Shown in pieces: positions 53,601 through 63,079 of a stretch of 64,000 nucleotides of DNA (position 1 is the first letter of the stretch; each line of letters begins with the position of its first letter). The stretch comes from Pedobacter lusitanus. GTDB taxonomy: Bacteria > Bacteroidota > Bacteroidia > Sphingobacteriales > Sphingobacteriaceae. Location: positions 4,898,001-4,962,000 of the forward strand of contig NZ_CP157278.1 of assembly GCF_040026395.1 (NCBI RefSeq). The letters are read 5' to 3'. Made by a program: the position numbers and the translations under genes. The notes below the pieces were generated by a model, which was not told where the DNA came from, did no database searches, and saw only the letters and a program-made list of their open reading frames with translations.

Positions 53601-56600
53601 GCTTAGTGCTTTGACAGATAAGTTTATACAATCAGGTGCTGTAGCAGGTCAGGCACATCTGGGATCTGTAAAAACCCAGATCGGACATACCAAATGTGCA
53701 GCCGGGCTGGCAGGTCTGATTAAAGCATCGTTATCAGTTTATCACGGTATTAAACCTCCAACTATACATTTAAATAATCCAAACAGTTATTATAATGCAA
53801 AAACCAGTCCTTTTGCTTTCCATACTGAAGCAGGACTATGGATGCAGAACAGACGTTATGCAGGAATAAGTGCCTTTGGCTTTGGAGGAACTAATTTCCA
53901 TGCTGTTATTGAGAATAATAATCCGGTAAATACTGCTGTTCCAACTTTAAAATCATGGCCTTCAGAGTTATTTGTTTTCAGAGGAGATACCTACGAAGAA
54001 GCAAAACTAAAACTTACAGCAGTTAAGACATTGCTGGATAGTAACGCACAGATAGATTTAAAAGATATTGCTTATAGTCTGGCAATGGCCGATAATAAAC
54101 CCGTACAGTTATGTATTGTGGCCGATCGTGCTGAAGACCTGAATATGAAGCTCGAACTGACACTTTCTGGTATAGAAAGTAAAGATACTTATGCCACTAA
54201 AAAAAGAGAGGGTAAAGTAGCCTTTATGTTCCCCGGGCAGGGAAGTCAGCGGATTAATATGGCAAGAGATCTTTTTGTCATTTTCCCCGCTATGCGTGAA
54301 CTGTTAAAAGATCTGCCTCAATATGAAAAAGTGTTATTCCCTAATGCTGTGTTTAGTGCGGCATTGCTGAAAGAGCAAAAGGAGAATATTAAAGATACCC
54401 GTATGGCGCAGCCCTTACTTGGGATTGTGAATCTGGCTATAGCCAACTTCTTGAGAACTCTTGGAATTGTACCTGATATGGTTGCAGGACATAGTTATGG
54501 AGAGTTACCTGCTTTATGTTTCGCAGGTGCTTTTGCCGAAGATCAGCTGGTACAATTGAGTGCAGCAAGAGCACAGTCTATTCTGGATGCTGTTGAAGGC
54601 GGAGACACAGGTGCTATGGTTGCTGTGAATGCGAAACAGGAAGAATTACAAAAGGTTATTTCTGGTTTGACAGGTATCTATGCTGTGAACTATAACTCAC
54701 CGATGCAATGTGTACTGGCAGGTTCTACACCAGCAATAACCCATTTAATGGAAGTACTCAAAACGGCAAAAATATCTTTCAGACAACTGGAAGTTGCCTG
54801 TGCATTCCATAGTCCGCTTGTAGTTAAATCCAAAGAACTTTATCAGCAGACACTGGAGAAAGTACAGTTCACTGATCTGAACTTACCAGTATGGTCAAAT
54901 ACTACTGCGCAGGAATATCCTTTGCAGGCAGAACAGATCAAAGAAAGATTGACTGATCATCTGATTAAGCCGGTGAAATTTGTAGATCAGGTTCAGGAAA
55001 TGTATGCCGCAGGAGCCAGAATCTTTATCGAAGTTGGCCCGGGCAAAGTGCTGTCAGGTTTAACTAAAGCTTGTCTGGGTAAAGAAGAACTTTTACTGCA
55101 TGCAGAAGATAACGGACAGAATAAGCTGACCCATCTTTTATGTATGCTGGCAACCTACATCTCTACCGGACGTGATATCCATATCGAAAAATTATTTGAA
55201 GGCCGTGGCGCAAGATTATTAAATCTTAATGAACCGGCATTGTATAAAAAAAGCCCTGCAGTCTGGTTCGTTAATGGCCAGCATGCAATTCCTTCAAATG
55301 GGAAATTACCGGCAAACGGGGCATTACCTATCATAGAACCTATCCAAATGAAAAATAGAGAATTAAGATCGGAACCTTTACAGACGGCAACTTCTGCCAG
55401 TGACCTGATGATGCAGGAATACCTGAACAGTATGAAATTATTGATTCAGGCACAACGGGATGTGATGCTGACTTTTCTGGGACAGCATGTCCCTCTCCAT
55501 ACTGGTTTGTCCAATCCGGTAGCTATGCCGCAACCTGCTCAGCAGGTACAACAGGTATCGCAGGAACGTTATACGGTGGCAGCACCTCAGACACAGCCTG
55601 TCTTACAGCAAGCTGCAGCTGTTCCTGTTCAGGCGGTAGCAGAACAGAAAGATGTGAAACTGGCTTTGTTACAAATTGTCAGTGATAAAACCGGATATCC
55701 GCAGGAAATGTTAGGCATGGAGATGGATCTGGAAGCAGACCTGAGTATTGACTCTATTAAACGTCTGGAAATTATAGGAGCACTGCGTACTGAATTAGGA
55801 GGTTTTAGCAGTACCCAGAGTGAAGACACCGTAATGGAACAGCTGGCTGGTATAAAAACATTAAACGGGCTGGTTAACTGGATAACTGAAAATGCAGCAC
55901 CGGCTCATACCAATGTATCTGCCACCATCAATATAGAAGTTACTGTAAAAAGTAATCAGCCTAAATTTTCAGCAGAAGAACTGAGAACAGCTATTCTGTC
56001 CGTAGTCAGTGAAAAAACGGGTTATCCTGAAGAAATGCTGGGTATGGATCTTGATCTGGAAGCTGATTTAAGTATCGATTCCATTAAAAGAATGGAGATT
56101 ATCGGAGAATTAAAACTTAAAATAGGCTTTAATCAGGAACAGGAGCAGGGGGATGATTTAATGGAAAAACTTGCAGCTATTAAAACCCTGAATGGTTTGG
56201 TGAACTGGATCTCTGATCTGGAATCTGGCACTGATGAGGTTTTGACTGAAGCAAAGAAGATCATAGAAGAAGGTGTCGCTGATGCTGCCGGTTTAGAGAA
56301 ATTGTCCAGACTGAGATTTGAACTTACTCCTGCAGCACTCGCTGATATAGAAGCTGCAATCCTTAAAGGGCAGCGTTTTGCAATTACTGATGATGGCTAT
56401 GGTCAGGCTATTAAGATCAAAAATCTGTTTAAGAAACACGGTGCTGTGGTCAATGTGGTATGTGCAGGAGACAATCTGAGCAGTTACCAGGGATTGATTA
56501 TTCTGAACATGTTTACTACAGAGAAAAAATCAGGTATAATAGAGCATTTTGAGATGATCAAACAGCTGAATTTTGAAGCGGTGAAATGGGTTTATATGAT

Positions 56601-57717
56601 CTCTGATGTCAGAACCTATCTGAATGACAGTACTGATGTAGAAATGCTCAGACTTTATCAGGGATATTCAGGTTTCTTCAAAAGTCTGGACAGAGAGTAT
56701 GAAAATACTAAATGCAGACTGGTGAGTCTGGAAACAAAAATGACAGCAGAAGAGACCGCTAATATCACACTGAATGAGATTCTAAATCCGGATACACCTT
56801 CAGAAATCATCTATCATGGTGATAAAAGACAGATTATGGATCTGATCCCTGCTGAACTGATTACCGGACTGGAAGATTCTCATATTCAGCTGGATAAAGA
56901 TGCAGTTGTACTGGTCTTTGGTGGAGCACAGGGAATTACCGCCGAGCTGATGATTCACTTTGCTAAGGATTATCCTTGTAACTATATTCTTGTTGGCCGT
57001 TCAGCTGATCCAAAATCAGCAGTTCAGGGGAAAGCAGCATCCTTAAAGACAAAAGATGAGATCAGAAGTTATCTGGTTCAGCAGGGAGAACTTAAAAAAC
57101 CAGCGGAGATAGAACAGGAAACAGCCAGAATCTACAAGAATAATCAAATTCTGCATAGCATCGCCATGCTTGAAAATGGAGGTTCTAAAGTTGTTTATGA
57201 ATCCATGGATCTACGTGATGAAGAAGGACTGAGTCGTTTTGTTGACAATGTTTATCAAAAATATGGCCGTATAGACGGTGTTGTCCATGGAGCAGGTTTG
57301 CTGGAAGATAAATTATTCCACAGTAAAACTTCAGAGTCTTTTGAACGTGTATTTGATACCAAAGTTACTCCGCTGAGAGTGCTTGCAGAAAAGCTGAGAG
57401 CCGAAACTCAGTTTGTAATTCTCTTTTCAAGTATTGCTTCTGTTTATGGTAATCGCGGACAAACAGATTATGCTGCTGCAAACAGTGTAATGGATAAATA
57501 TGCCTGGGCGCTGAAACAAAAAATCAGTGGTAAAGTACTGGCTATTAACTGGGGACCGTGGAAAGGTGCTGGTATGGTTTCTCCGACACTGGAAAAAGAA
57601 TATGAAAGAAGAGGTATTGCACTTATTCCTTTGCAGGATGGTATGGAAACTTTTCTGAATGAACTGAAATATGGTAAGGAGAGTCAGGTTCTCATTATGG
57701 CTGGAAATAACTGGTAG
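50668..57717 (+). CDS. PUFA-synthase-like type I PKS: ER-like barrels (2), KS, AT, ACP, ACP, KR
   Basis: A 2349-residue iterative synthase. Residues about 1-230 and 300-610 are two FMN-barrel domains of the nitronate-monooxygenase/PfaD/FabK type. The second keeps GGHVG (His429); the first has GAGRVG there and looks degenerate. KS spans about 644-1085, with Cys832 in DAACASS, His967 in HGTGT and His1007. AT spans about 1180-1490, with PGQGSQ, GHSYGE (Ser1276) and a conserved Arg after it. Two ACPs carry LEADLSIDSIKR, with the phosphopantetheine Ser at 1696 and 1805. A structural half precedes the KR (about 2075-2330; Tyr2268). KS-AT-ACP-KR order and the ACP motif match PfaA. I chose ATG 50668 (MENLKIIGITPFE). 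First gene of the operon. Confidence 0.9.
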   Translation: MENLKIIGITPFEKPDTELAIALIQAGIFPVINLGYRQSDAVEAINELVKRGVTDFGVCFPSADFTSIALPVQVTLIIIPYGVEIVLKAGVKLIYQVYDIESARQAKALSADGIIVKGNEGAGRVGHESSFVLFQRIIKEIKDIPVWVQGGAGVHTAAALIAQGAAGIILDSQLVLFPECSAPKAIKDICAKLSGTETKLVDNCRVLYRPNSPAIAHHISYKDLSAYFTDFDLEKSYLPLGQDIALSVDLFSRYKKLNKLAFGIREAVYGHLNQAKSLNVISPENPLAKELNLTYPIAQGPMTRVSDVAGFADAVSEAGALSFIALSLLKGETAKNLIKDTKKLAGTRTWGVGILGFAPQELRDEQMKYILEEKPPVVLIAGGRPSQAKPLEKAGIKTFLHVPSASLLDMFLKEGARSFVFEGRECGGHVGPLSSMVLWEKQIERLLKEDNPEQISVFFAGGIHDSFSAAFIAVMAAPLAAKGVKVGVLMGTAYLYTKEAVTTGAIQNKFQQQAVNASDTILLETAPGHETRCLKSPFSDFFSEEKEKLQQQGVDKKVIWEKLETLNVGRLRIAAKGIERRGDQLVNIDEAEQLTLGMYMIGQVAAMQNKVVSLLELHQDVAEGNYQHILDAELSSPPERTGKSLDVAIVGMACIFPGAKNIEEYWRNIILGKDSVTEVPDERWNKELYYNPDSTAGDMSHSKWGGFIPKIDFDPLEFGIPPQSLAAIEPTQLLTLMVAKQAMENAGYQDGSFDHENVSVIIGAEGGNDLANSYGFRCFYKQVFGEMPPEIDQALPKMTEDSFPGILANVISGRVANRLNLGGRNFTVDAACASSLAAVDLACQELFLGKSDMVLAGGADLHNGINDYLMFSSTHALSRKGRCATFDAGADGIALGEGIAMVVLKRHEDALRDGDRIYSVIKGLGGSSDGKSLGLTAPRKNGQVQALERAYDQAGITPSVVGLVEAHGTGTVVGDRTELSALTDKFIQSGAVAGQAHLGSVKTQIGHTKCAAGLAGLIKASLSVYHGIKPPTIHLNNPNSYYNAKTSPFAFHTEAGLWMQNRRYAGISAFGFGGTNFHAVIENNNPVNTAVPTLKSWPSELFVFRGDTYEEAKLKLTAVKTLLDSNAQIDLKDIAYSLAMADNKPVQLCIVADRAEDLNMKLELTLSGIESKDTYATKKREGKVAFMFPGQGSQRINMARDLFVIFPAMRELLKDLPQYEKVLFPNAVFSAALLKEQKENIKDTRMAQPLLGIVNLAIANFLRTLGIVPDMVAGHSYGELPALCFAGAFAEDQLVQLSAARAQSILDAVEGGDTGAMVAVNAKQEELQKVISGLTGIYAVNYNSPMQCVLAGSTPAITHLMEVLKTAKISFRQLEVACAFHSPLVVKSKELYQQTLEKVQFTDLNLPVWSNTTAQEYPLQAEQIKERLTDHLIKPVKFVDQVQEMYAAGARIFIEVGPGKVLSGLTKACLGKEELLLHAEDNGQNKLTHLLCMLATYISTGRDIHIEKLFEGRGARLLNLNEPALYKKSPAVWFVNGQHAIPSNGKLPANGALPIIEPIQMKNRELRSEPLQTATSASDLMMQEYLNSMKLLIQAQRDVMLTFLGQHVPLHTGLSNPVAMPQPAQQVQQVSQERYTVAAPQTQPVLQQAAAVPVQAVAEQKDVKLALLQIVSDKTGYPQEMLGMEMDLEADLSIDSIKRLEIIGALRTELGGFSSTQSEDTVMEQLAGIKTLNGLVNWITENAAPAHTNVSATINIEVTVKSNQPKFSAEELRTAILSVVSEKTGYPEEMLGMDLDLEADLSIDSIKRMEIIGELKLKIGFNQEQEQGDDLMEKLAAIKTLNGLVNWISDLESGTDEVLTEAKKIIEEGVADAAGLEKLSRLRFELTPAALADIEAAILKGQRFAITDDGYGQAIKIKNLFKKHGAVVNVVCAGDNLSSYQGLIILNMFTTEKKSGIIEHFEMIKQLNFEAVKWVYMISDVRTYLNDSTDVEMLRLYQGYSGFFKSLDREYENTKCRLVSLETKMTAEETANITLNEILNPDTPSEIIYHGDKRQIMDLIPAELITGLEDSHIQLDKDAVVLVFGGAQGITAELMIHFAKDYPCNYILVGRSADPKSAVQGKAASLKTKDEIRSYLVQQGELKKPAEIEQETARIYKNNQILHSIAMLENGGSKVVYESMDLRDEEGLSRFVDNVYQKYGRIDGVVHGAGLLEDKLFHSKTSESFERVFDTKVTPLRVLAEKLRAETQFVILFSSIASVYGNRGQTDYAAANSVMDKYAWALKQKISGKVLAINWGPWKGAGMVSPTLEKEYERRGIALIPLQDGMETFLNELKYGKESQVLIMAGNNW

Positions 57718-57743
57718 CTGATTTGTATTAAATAATACGCCTA

Positions 57744-60700
57744 ATGAAGAAAACGGATGTAGCTGTAATCGGAATGTCCTGCATTTTCCCGGGTGCGGGA
57801 GATCTGGATACATTCTGGAAAAATATAATAAATAAGGTTGATTCTACTCAGGTTGTGCCACCGGATCGTATTGATCCGGTGCACTTCAATAAAGATTCTT
57901 CTGGTGTAGACCGTTTTTATTGCAATCGGGGAGGTTTTATTCCCGAATATAACTTCGATCCTCAGCGCTTTGGTATACTTCCTGTAGCAGTCAATGGTAC
58001 AGAACCTGATCATTTGCTAACGCTGGATCTGGTTTACCGGGCACTGGAAGATGCTGGCGTATTTGAAAAGAATGCCTCACTGGAAAAAACAGGTATTATC
58101 ATTGGAAAAGGTAATTATGCGGGTCCGGGAGCAACCAGAGCAATTGAAATTGTAAGAACCGGTGAACAGATTGCAGCAATATTGAAAGATTTACTGCCTC
58201 ATCTGGGAACTGAAGATATAGAAAAAGTAAAACACGAATTCCAATTGCGTAAGGGTCGTTTCGGACCCGATACAGCGATGGGGTTAATACCAAATCTGGT
58301 AGCCTCACTGGTAGCCAACCGTTTAAATCTGGGTGGAGTAGCCTTCACACTTGATGCCGCGTGTGCAAGTTCACTGATCGCAATAGATCATGCGGTTCAG
58401 GAATTGAATAGCGGCCGGTGTGATATGGTCATTGCCGGTGGTGTACATGTTGGACAAAATGCAGCTTTTTGGAGTATATTCTCCAATCTGGGTGCCTTAT
58501 CAAAGCAGGAAAAAATAAAGCCTTTTGATACCCATGCCGATGGGTTGATTATTGGCGAAGGCTGCGGATTTGTAGTTTTAAAACGCCTGGAAGATGCAAT
58601 TCAGGATAAGGACAGGATTTATGCAGTAATAAAGGGCGTTGGTGTAAGCAGTGACGGCAGTGGTACAAGCGTAATGAGTCCTTCGGTAAAAGGTCAGCTC
58701 AGAGCGATAGCGCAAGCCTGGAGCAATTCTGAGATCTCACCTGCCACTATAGGTTATATTGAAGCACATGGTACAGGAACCCCTCTGGGAGACAAAACTG
58801 AGCTGGAGACGCTGACGCAGTTTTTTGGTTTTGATGCTGAATTGCCGAAAGCAGGTATCGGAACAGTAAAATCAAATATTGGTCATGCGATGCCGGCAGC
58901 TGGAATTGCTGGTTTGATCAAAACCTGTTTAGCCTTATATCACGATACGCTGCCACCTACATTACATTGTGAAAATCCTTTGGCACAAATGGAAAAAACA
59001 CGGTTTTTAGCTGTGCAGGAACCATTGAGCTGGGAGAAAGCTGGTCTGCCTAAAATTGCCGGAGTTAATGCTTTTGGTTTTGGGGGAATCAATGCTCATG
59101 TTGTACTTGAAGGGTTTAATGCACCAAAAAAAGATGAGGTATTGTTAATTGCCCGCCCAACTCATGAAGAACTGATCTCTGCACTGGAAAATCAGGATTA
59201 TAGTGATGGCACAGGGAATTACCGTATTGCCGTATTTGATCCGACACCAGAAAGAATTAATAAAGCAATTAAAATAGCTTCAAAAAATAATCCGTGGCGT
59301 AATAAACAGGATATCTGGTATACCAACGAACCATTGATCAGCAATGGCGGAAAAGTTGCTTTTGTATTTCCCGGTCTGGACGGCCTGGCAGGTGGAGAAG
59401 TAGCCAGTGTTGCCGATTATTTTAATATCACAGACGATCAGCATATTAAAGCTGATGGTTTACTGAGTGAAGCCTTAAAAACCTTAAATAAAAGCAGCGT
59501 ACTTGATACAGCTCTTAAGCAACTGGGTGTAAAACCTGACATGAATGCAGGTCATAGCTTAGGCGAATGGCTGGCTGCGAGATCATCAGAACTTGCAGAA
59601 GAGAGTTCTGTTTTACAATTGCTTAAAGTGCTTAATCCTGAGACTTTTGAGCTGAAAGATTCCAGATTTATTGCAGTAGGTTGCGGAATAGAACAGCTTT
59701 TACCAATCATTGCTGATATTAATGACGTATATCTGTCCAATGACAACTGTCCGCAACAGGTTATTCTTTGTGGAAGTAAAAATGCGCTGGAAGAACTGAC
59801 GCCTGTTTTAAAAGCAAAACAGATCTTTCATCAGATATTACCTTTTCAGTCCGGGTTCCATTCTCCGTTTATAGCGGACAAGCTGGAAGTGATTCTGGAA
59901 GGGATGAAGGATATGCAATTCCGTAAAACAACCACCCCATTGTGGTCTGCAACAACTTTAGAGCTATACCCTGAAGGTTTTGAAGCAATCAGACAATTAA
60001 GTGCTGAACATTTGATTCAACCTGTCCGTTTCCGTGAACTGACAGAAAAACTATATGAACAGGGAGCAAGAGTATTTATACAGATCGGGTCAGGAGGACT
60101 AACAGGGTTTATAGATGATACACTAAAAGGAAAGAATTTCAGTACAATTTCTTCCAATGTACCAATCAGATCAGGACTAACTCAATTGCAGCGTGTAATC
60201 GCAGCTTTATTTGTAGAAGGCAGAGAAGTAGGAGTAAACTTTACAGGTAAAATCAAATCAGGGCCATCTTTCAGAGACAGAGGAATCAGATTAGAATTAG
60301 GCTTGCCGATTATTACCGGGTTAAGCACACTGAAAGGGCTTGCAGAGCAGCCGTCAGTTTATACAAAGCCAGACCCGATGGTCTATGCCAAAGGATTACT
60401 GGAAGATGTAGCTGATCCTGTAATGCAGGCTTTTAATGAAAATATACTGGAAATGGTAAATATCCAGGCAGAGATACAACAGCTGTTTAAAAACAGAGTT
60501 CTACAACCTGCAAACTATGCTATTAAACCTTCACCTGCTCAGGCATCACCAGTGATTTCAGCACCAGCTATCAGGGTACCATTTTCAAAACAGTTGGATA
60601 TTACTCTTGAAAATTGTCCTTACCTGATAGATCACGCACTGTTAAGGCAGCCTAAAGGCTGGCATTGCGTCGATGACATGGATCCGGTTATTCCAATGAC

Positions 60701-62018
60701 AATGATCTTTGAGTTATTTGGAGAGATTGCCGAAGAACAGTCACCAGGAGAGCAGGTGCAAAAAATATTGAATATCAAGGTATTCCAATGGATGAATGTG
60801 ATTAAGCCTTTCCGCGAAACCATTACCGGTGAATGGAAGGATCAGCAGAGCGTATATCTCAATCTGGAGCGGTTTGCAAATGCTGAAGTCATTTTATCAG
60901 AAAAGCTGGGTTCACCAGCTCAGGAATCATTTGATATTGGTAAAGTGCTGGATATCCAGAGAACTCCGGAACAGATTTATGAAAATCACATGTTTCACGG
61001 ACCAGGTTATCAGGGTATAAAATCACTGAAGGCTGTGGGTGAAAAAGGAATCACCGGTATTATTGAAAGTGGTGCAGGGAAAGGCTCTCTGCTGGATAAT
61101 GCAGGACAGCTTTTTGGTTTATGGCTTCAGCTGATCCTGACCAAAGACAGAATAGCCTTTCCGGTAAAAATACAGGAAATCGAGTTTTTTGAGAATATGC
61201 ACGATCAGCAGGGAGAGTTTGAATGTACCTGTGTACTGACGGAAATGAATGGAGAATTTGCTACAGGAAATTTTATCATCAAACGTAGTAATCGTGTATG
61301 GGCAATTATCTCAGGCTGGCAGAACAGGAGACTGGAAATAGATGACGCCTTATGGAGTGTTTCTATGTCACCGCTGCATAACCGTTTATCAAAGGAAATT
61401 GCACCGGGTATTTTTATGTTCCATAATGCCTATTCCAGAGTAGTTTCATGGGATTTTATCCTGAAACGTTATTTCAATCAGGACGAGAAAAAACATCATA
61501 ATTCATTGCTGCCCAATAAAAGGAAAGCCTGGATGATCAGCCGTGTGGCGGTAAAAGATGCAGTGAGAAATTTACTCAATAAAGAGAAACAACATGCATG
61601 TTACCCGATCACGTTTGAAATCAGGTCAGACGAGCGGCAAAAGCCTTACCCTCACGGTGGTCAAACTGCTGGTATTCATGTTTCTTTAGCACATAAAGGA
61701 ACTGATGCCGTGGGGGTTGCCCGCCTGGACAGACCTGTGGGTATTGATATTGAAAGTATTGAAGAACGCAGTAGCGGTTTCTTTGACCTGGCATTTGCCG
61801 ACACAGAGATGGTTTTGCTGGAAGGTAAAGATAAGGCCGAATGGGCTACCCGTTTCTGGACAGCCAAAGAAGCCTATGGCAAATATCTTGGCAAGGGCTT
61901 ACAGGGTAACCCTAAAGCTTATGTTATAGAAGAAATCAGAGGAGAAGAATTAAGAATCAAAGACGTATTTATAAAGACCATTAAACATCATAACTACATA
62001 ATCGGATGGACACAATAG
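57744..62018 (+). CDS. PKS subunit 2: KS, degenerate AT, DH, integrated Sfp-type PPTase
   Basis: A 1424-residue partner synthase. KS spans about 1-450 with an intact triad: Cys207 in DAACASS, His342 in HGTGT, His381 in NIGHAM. An AT-like domain (about 520-830) keeps GHSLGE (Ser605) and FHSP but reads FPGLDGL instead of FPGQGSQ, and lacks the Arg that usually binds the malonyl carboxylate. A PKS-type dehydratase follows (about 950-1170): His964 in YLIDHALL, MFHGPGYQG, and Asp1118 in LLDNAGQ. The last 150 residues are a phosphopantetheinyl transferase (VGIDIES, FWTAKEAYGKY). An integrated PPTase recalls enediyne synthases. It starts 26 bp after subunit 1 and overlaps the ACP gene by 13 bp. Confidence 0.88.
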   Translation: MKKTDVAVIGMSCIFPGAGDLDTFWKNIINKVDSTQVVPPDRIDPVHFNKDSSGVDRFYCNRGGFIPEYNFDPQRFGILPVAVNGTEPDHLLTLDLVYRALEDAGVFEKNASLEKTGIIIGKGNYAGPGATRAIEIVRTGEQIAAILKDLLPHLGTEDIEKVKHEFQLRKGRFGPDTAMGLIPNLVASLVANRLNLGGVAFTLDAACASSLIAIDHAVQELNSGRCDMVIAGGVHVGQNAAFWSIFSNLGALSKQEKIKPFDTHADGLIIGEGCGFVVLKRLEDAIQDKDRIYAVIKGVGVSSDGSGTSVMSPSVKGQLRAIAQAWSNSEISPATIGYIEAHGTGTPLGDKTELETLTQFFGFDAELPKAGIGTVKSNIGHAMPAAGIAGLIKTCLALYHDTLPPTLHCENPLAQMEKTRFLAVQEPLSWEKAGLPKIAGVNAFGFGGINAHVVLEGFNAPKKDEVLLIARPTHEELISALENQDYSDGTGNYRIAVFDPTPERINKAIKIASKNNPWRNKQDIWYTNEPLISNGGKVAFVFPGLDGLAGGEVASVADYFNITDDQHIKADGLLSEALKTLNKSSVLDTALKQLGVKPDMNAGHSLGEWLAARSSELAEESSVLQLLKVLNPETFELKDSRFIAVGCGIEQLLPIIADINDVYLSNDNCPQQVILCGSKNALEELTPVLKAKQIFHQILPFQSGFHSPFIADKLEVILEGMKDMQFRKTTTPLWSATTLELYPEGFEAIRQLSAEHLIQPVRFRELTEKLYEQGARVFIQIGSGGLTGFIDDTLKGKNFSTISSNVPIRSGLTQLQRVIAALFVEGREVGVNFTGKIKSGPSFRDRGIRLELGLPIITGLSTLKGLAEQPSVYTKPDPMVYAKGLLEDVADPVMQAFNENILEMVNIQAEIQQLFKNRVLQPANYAIKPSPAQASPVISAPAIRVPFSKQLDITLENCPYLIDHALLRQPKGWHCVDDMDPVIPMTMIFELFGEIAEEQSPGEQVQKILNIKVFQWMNVIKPFRETITGEWKDQQSVYLNLERFANAEVILSEKLGSPAQESFDIGKVLDIQRTPEQIYENHMFHGPGYQGIKSLKAVGEKGITGIIESGAGKGSLLDNAGQLFGLWLQLILTKDRIAFPVKIQEIEFFENMHDQQGEFECTCVLTEMNGEFATGNFIIKRSNRVWAIISGWQNRRLEIDDALWSVSMSPLHNRLSKEIAPGIFMFHNAYSRVVSWDFILKRYFNQDEKKHHNSLLPNKRKAWMISRVAVKDAVRNLLNKEKQHACYPITFEIRSDERQKPYPHGGQTAGIHVSLAHKGTDAVGVARLDRPVGIDIESIEERSSGFFDLAFADTEMVLLEGKDKAEWATRFWTAKEAYGKYLGKGLQGNPKAYVIEEIRGEELRIKDVFIKTIKHHNYIIGWTQ

Positions 62019-62308
62019 CGAAAAACAAACAATTAAATAACGACGAGATCTTTGAGCTGATGAAGCAATTTATCACAGAGGTTATAGGAGAAGAATTTGT
62101 AGAAGAAATGGATATCACTCCTAAAAGCTCTTTTACCAAAGATCTGGAAATGGACAGTATAGAAATTGTATCCTTCTCTGAAAAGATAAAAACACACTTT
62201 GGCGACCAGATTGATTTTACAGGATGGTTATCTGCTATGGATCTTGATCAGCTGATTAATCTGAACCTGGAAATGATCATTAATTATATACACGAATGCC
62301 AGTCATAA
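62006..62308 (+). CDS. Stand-alone acyl carrier protein
   Basis: A 100-residue acidic ACP with the attachment motif LEMDSIEIVS (Ser51) and helical ends. Its ATG lies inside the previous gene (13-bp overlap) and its end overlaps the hydrolase gene by 13 bp, so expression is tightly tied to the synthase. It probably holds a starter, or the finished chain for release or transfer. Confidence 0.9.
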   Translation: MDTIAKNKQLNNDEIFELMKQFITEVIGEEFVEEMDITPKSSFTKDLEMDSIEIVSFSEKIKTHFGDQIDFTGWLSAMDLDQLINLNLEMIINYIHECQS

Positions 62309-63057
62309 AAGTAAATCACAGAGATGTACACATTCAGGAACTGAATAAAGGAGCGGCCGAAACCGTTCTCTTAATTCATGGAATGTTCAGTAACCTCTCT
62401 GTTTATTACTTTAATATTGCCCCGGTACTGGCCGAACATTTTCATGTGGTGATGTACGATCTGAAAAGTCATGGAATGAGTGAACGTACACTGGAAGGTT
62501 ATGACCTGAACAGTATGACTGATGATCTTTATGCTTTAATGGAAGTACTTAAGCTGGAGAAGGTGCATCTGGCAGGTTATAGTTTTGGTGGTCTGATTGC
62601 TTTAAAAATGGCCGTTCGTTTCCCGGAAAAACTGAGGAAACTTGTCCTGATAGAAGCGCCGGACCCCAATGATGATAAAACCCGTGGTATTATTGAAGAA
62701 TACAGCAGGGAGTTTCTGGAACATTATGTAGCTAATTTTACGGATACAACTAAAGTGAAAATGGGTAAAAGACAGATGGACCGTAACCACCGGATGTATG
62801 AATATCTGTTTTATCAGACCAGTATCAAAAAAGACATGATTCAGGAGAGCGGTTTTTTTAGCGCACCTGAAATCAATACGATGCAGAAAGATACCCTTTT
62901 GTTGTATGGATCTGCTTCCAATTGTCTGGAAGCGGGTAAACAGCTTCATCAGAAAATCAGAAAATCAGATCTGATTCCATTAGATGGAGATCATAATATT
63001 CCTATTCAGGAACCCGTGATGATCGCGGAGATTGTTTCTGGATTTTTTAAGAATTAG
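62296..63057 (+). CDS. Alpha/beta hydrolase, likely release or editing enzyme
   Basis: A 253-residue alpha/beta-fold hydrolase with oxyanion region LLIHGMFSN, nucleophile elbow GYSFGG (Ser96), an acidic residue after LLYG, and the catalytic His in DGDHNIP. Within a PKS operon it may act as a thioesterase releasing the chain. It overlaps the ACP gene by 13 bp and ends 22 bp before the glycosyltransferase gene. Confidence 0.87.
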   Translation: MPVIKVNHRDVHIQELNKGAAETVLLIHGMFSNLSVYYFNIAPVLAEHFHVVMYDLKSHGMSERTLEGYDLNSMTDDLYALMEVLKLEKVHLAGYSFGGLIALKMAVRFPEKLRKLVLIEAPDPNDDKTRGIIEEYSREFLEHYVANFTDTTKVKMGKRQMDRNHRMYEYLFYQTSIKKDMIQESGFFSAPEINTMQKDTLLLYGSASNCLEAGKQLHQKIRKSDLIPLDGDHNIPIQEPVMIAEIVSGFFKN

Positions 63058-63079
63058 TTGTCAACTTAATACCTTATCA

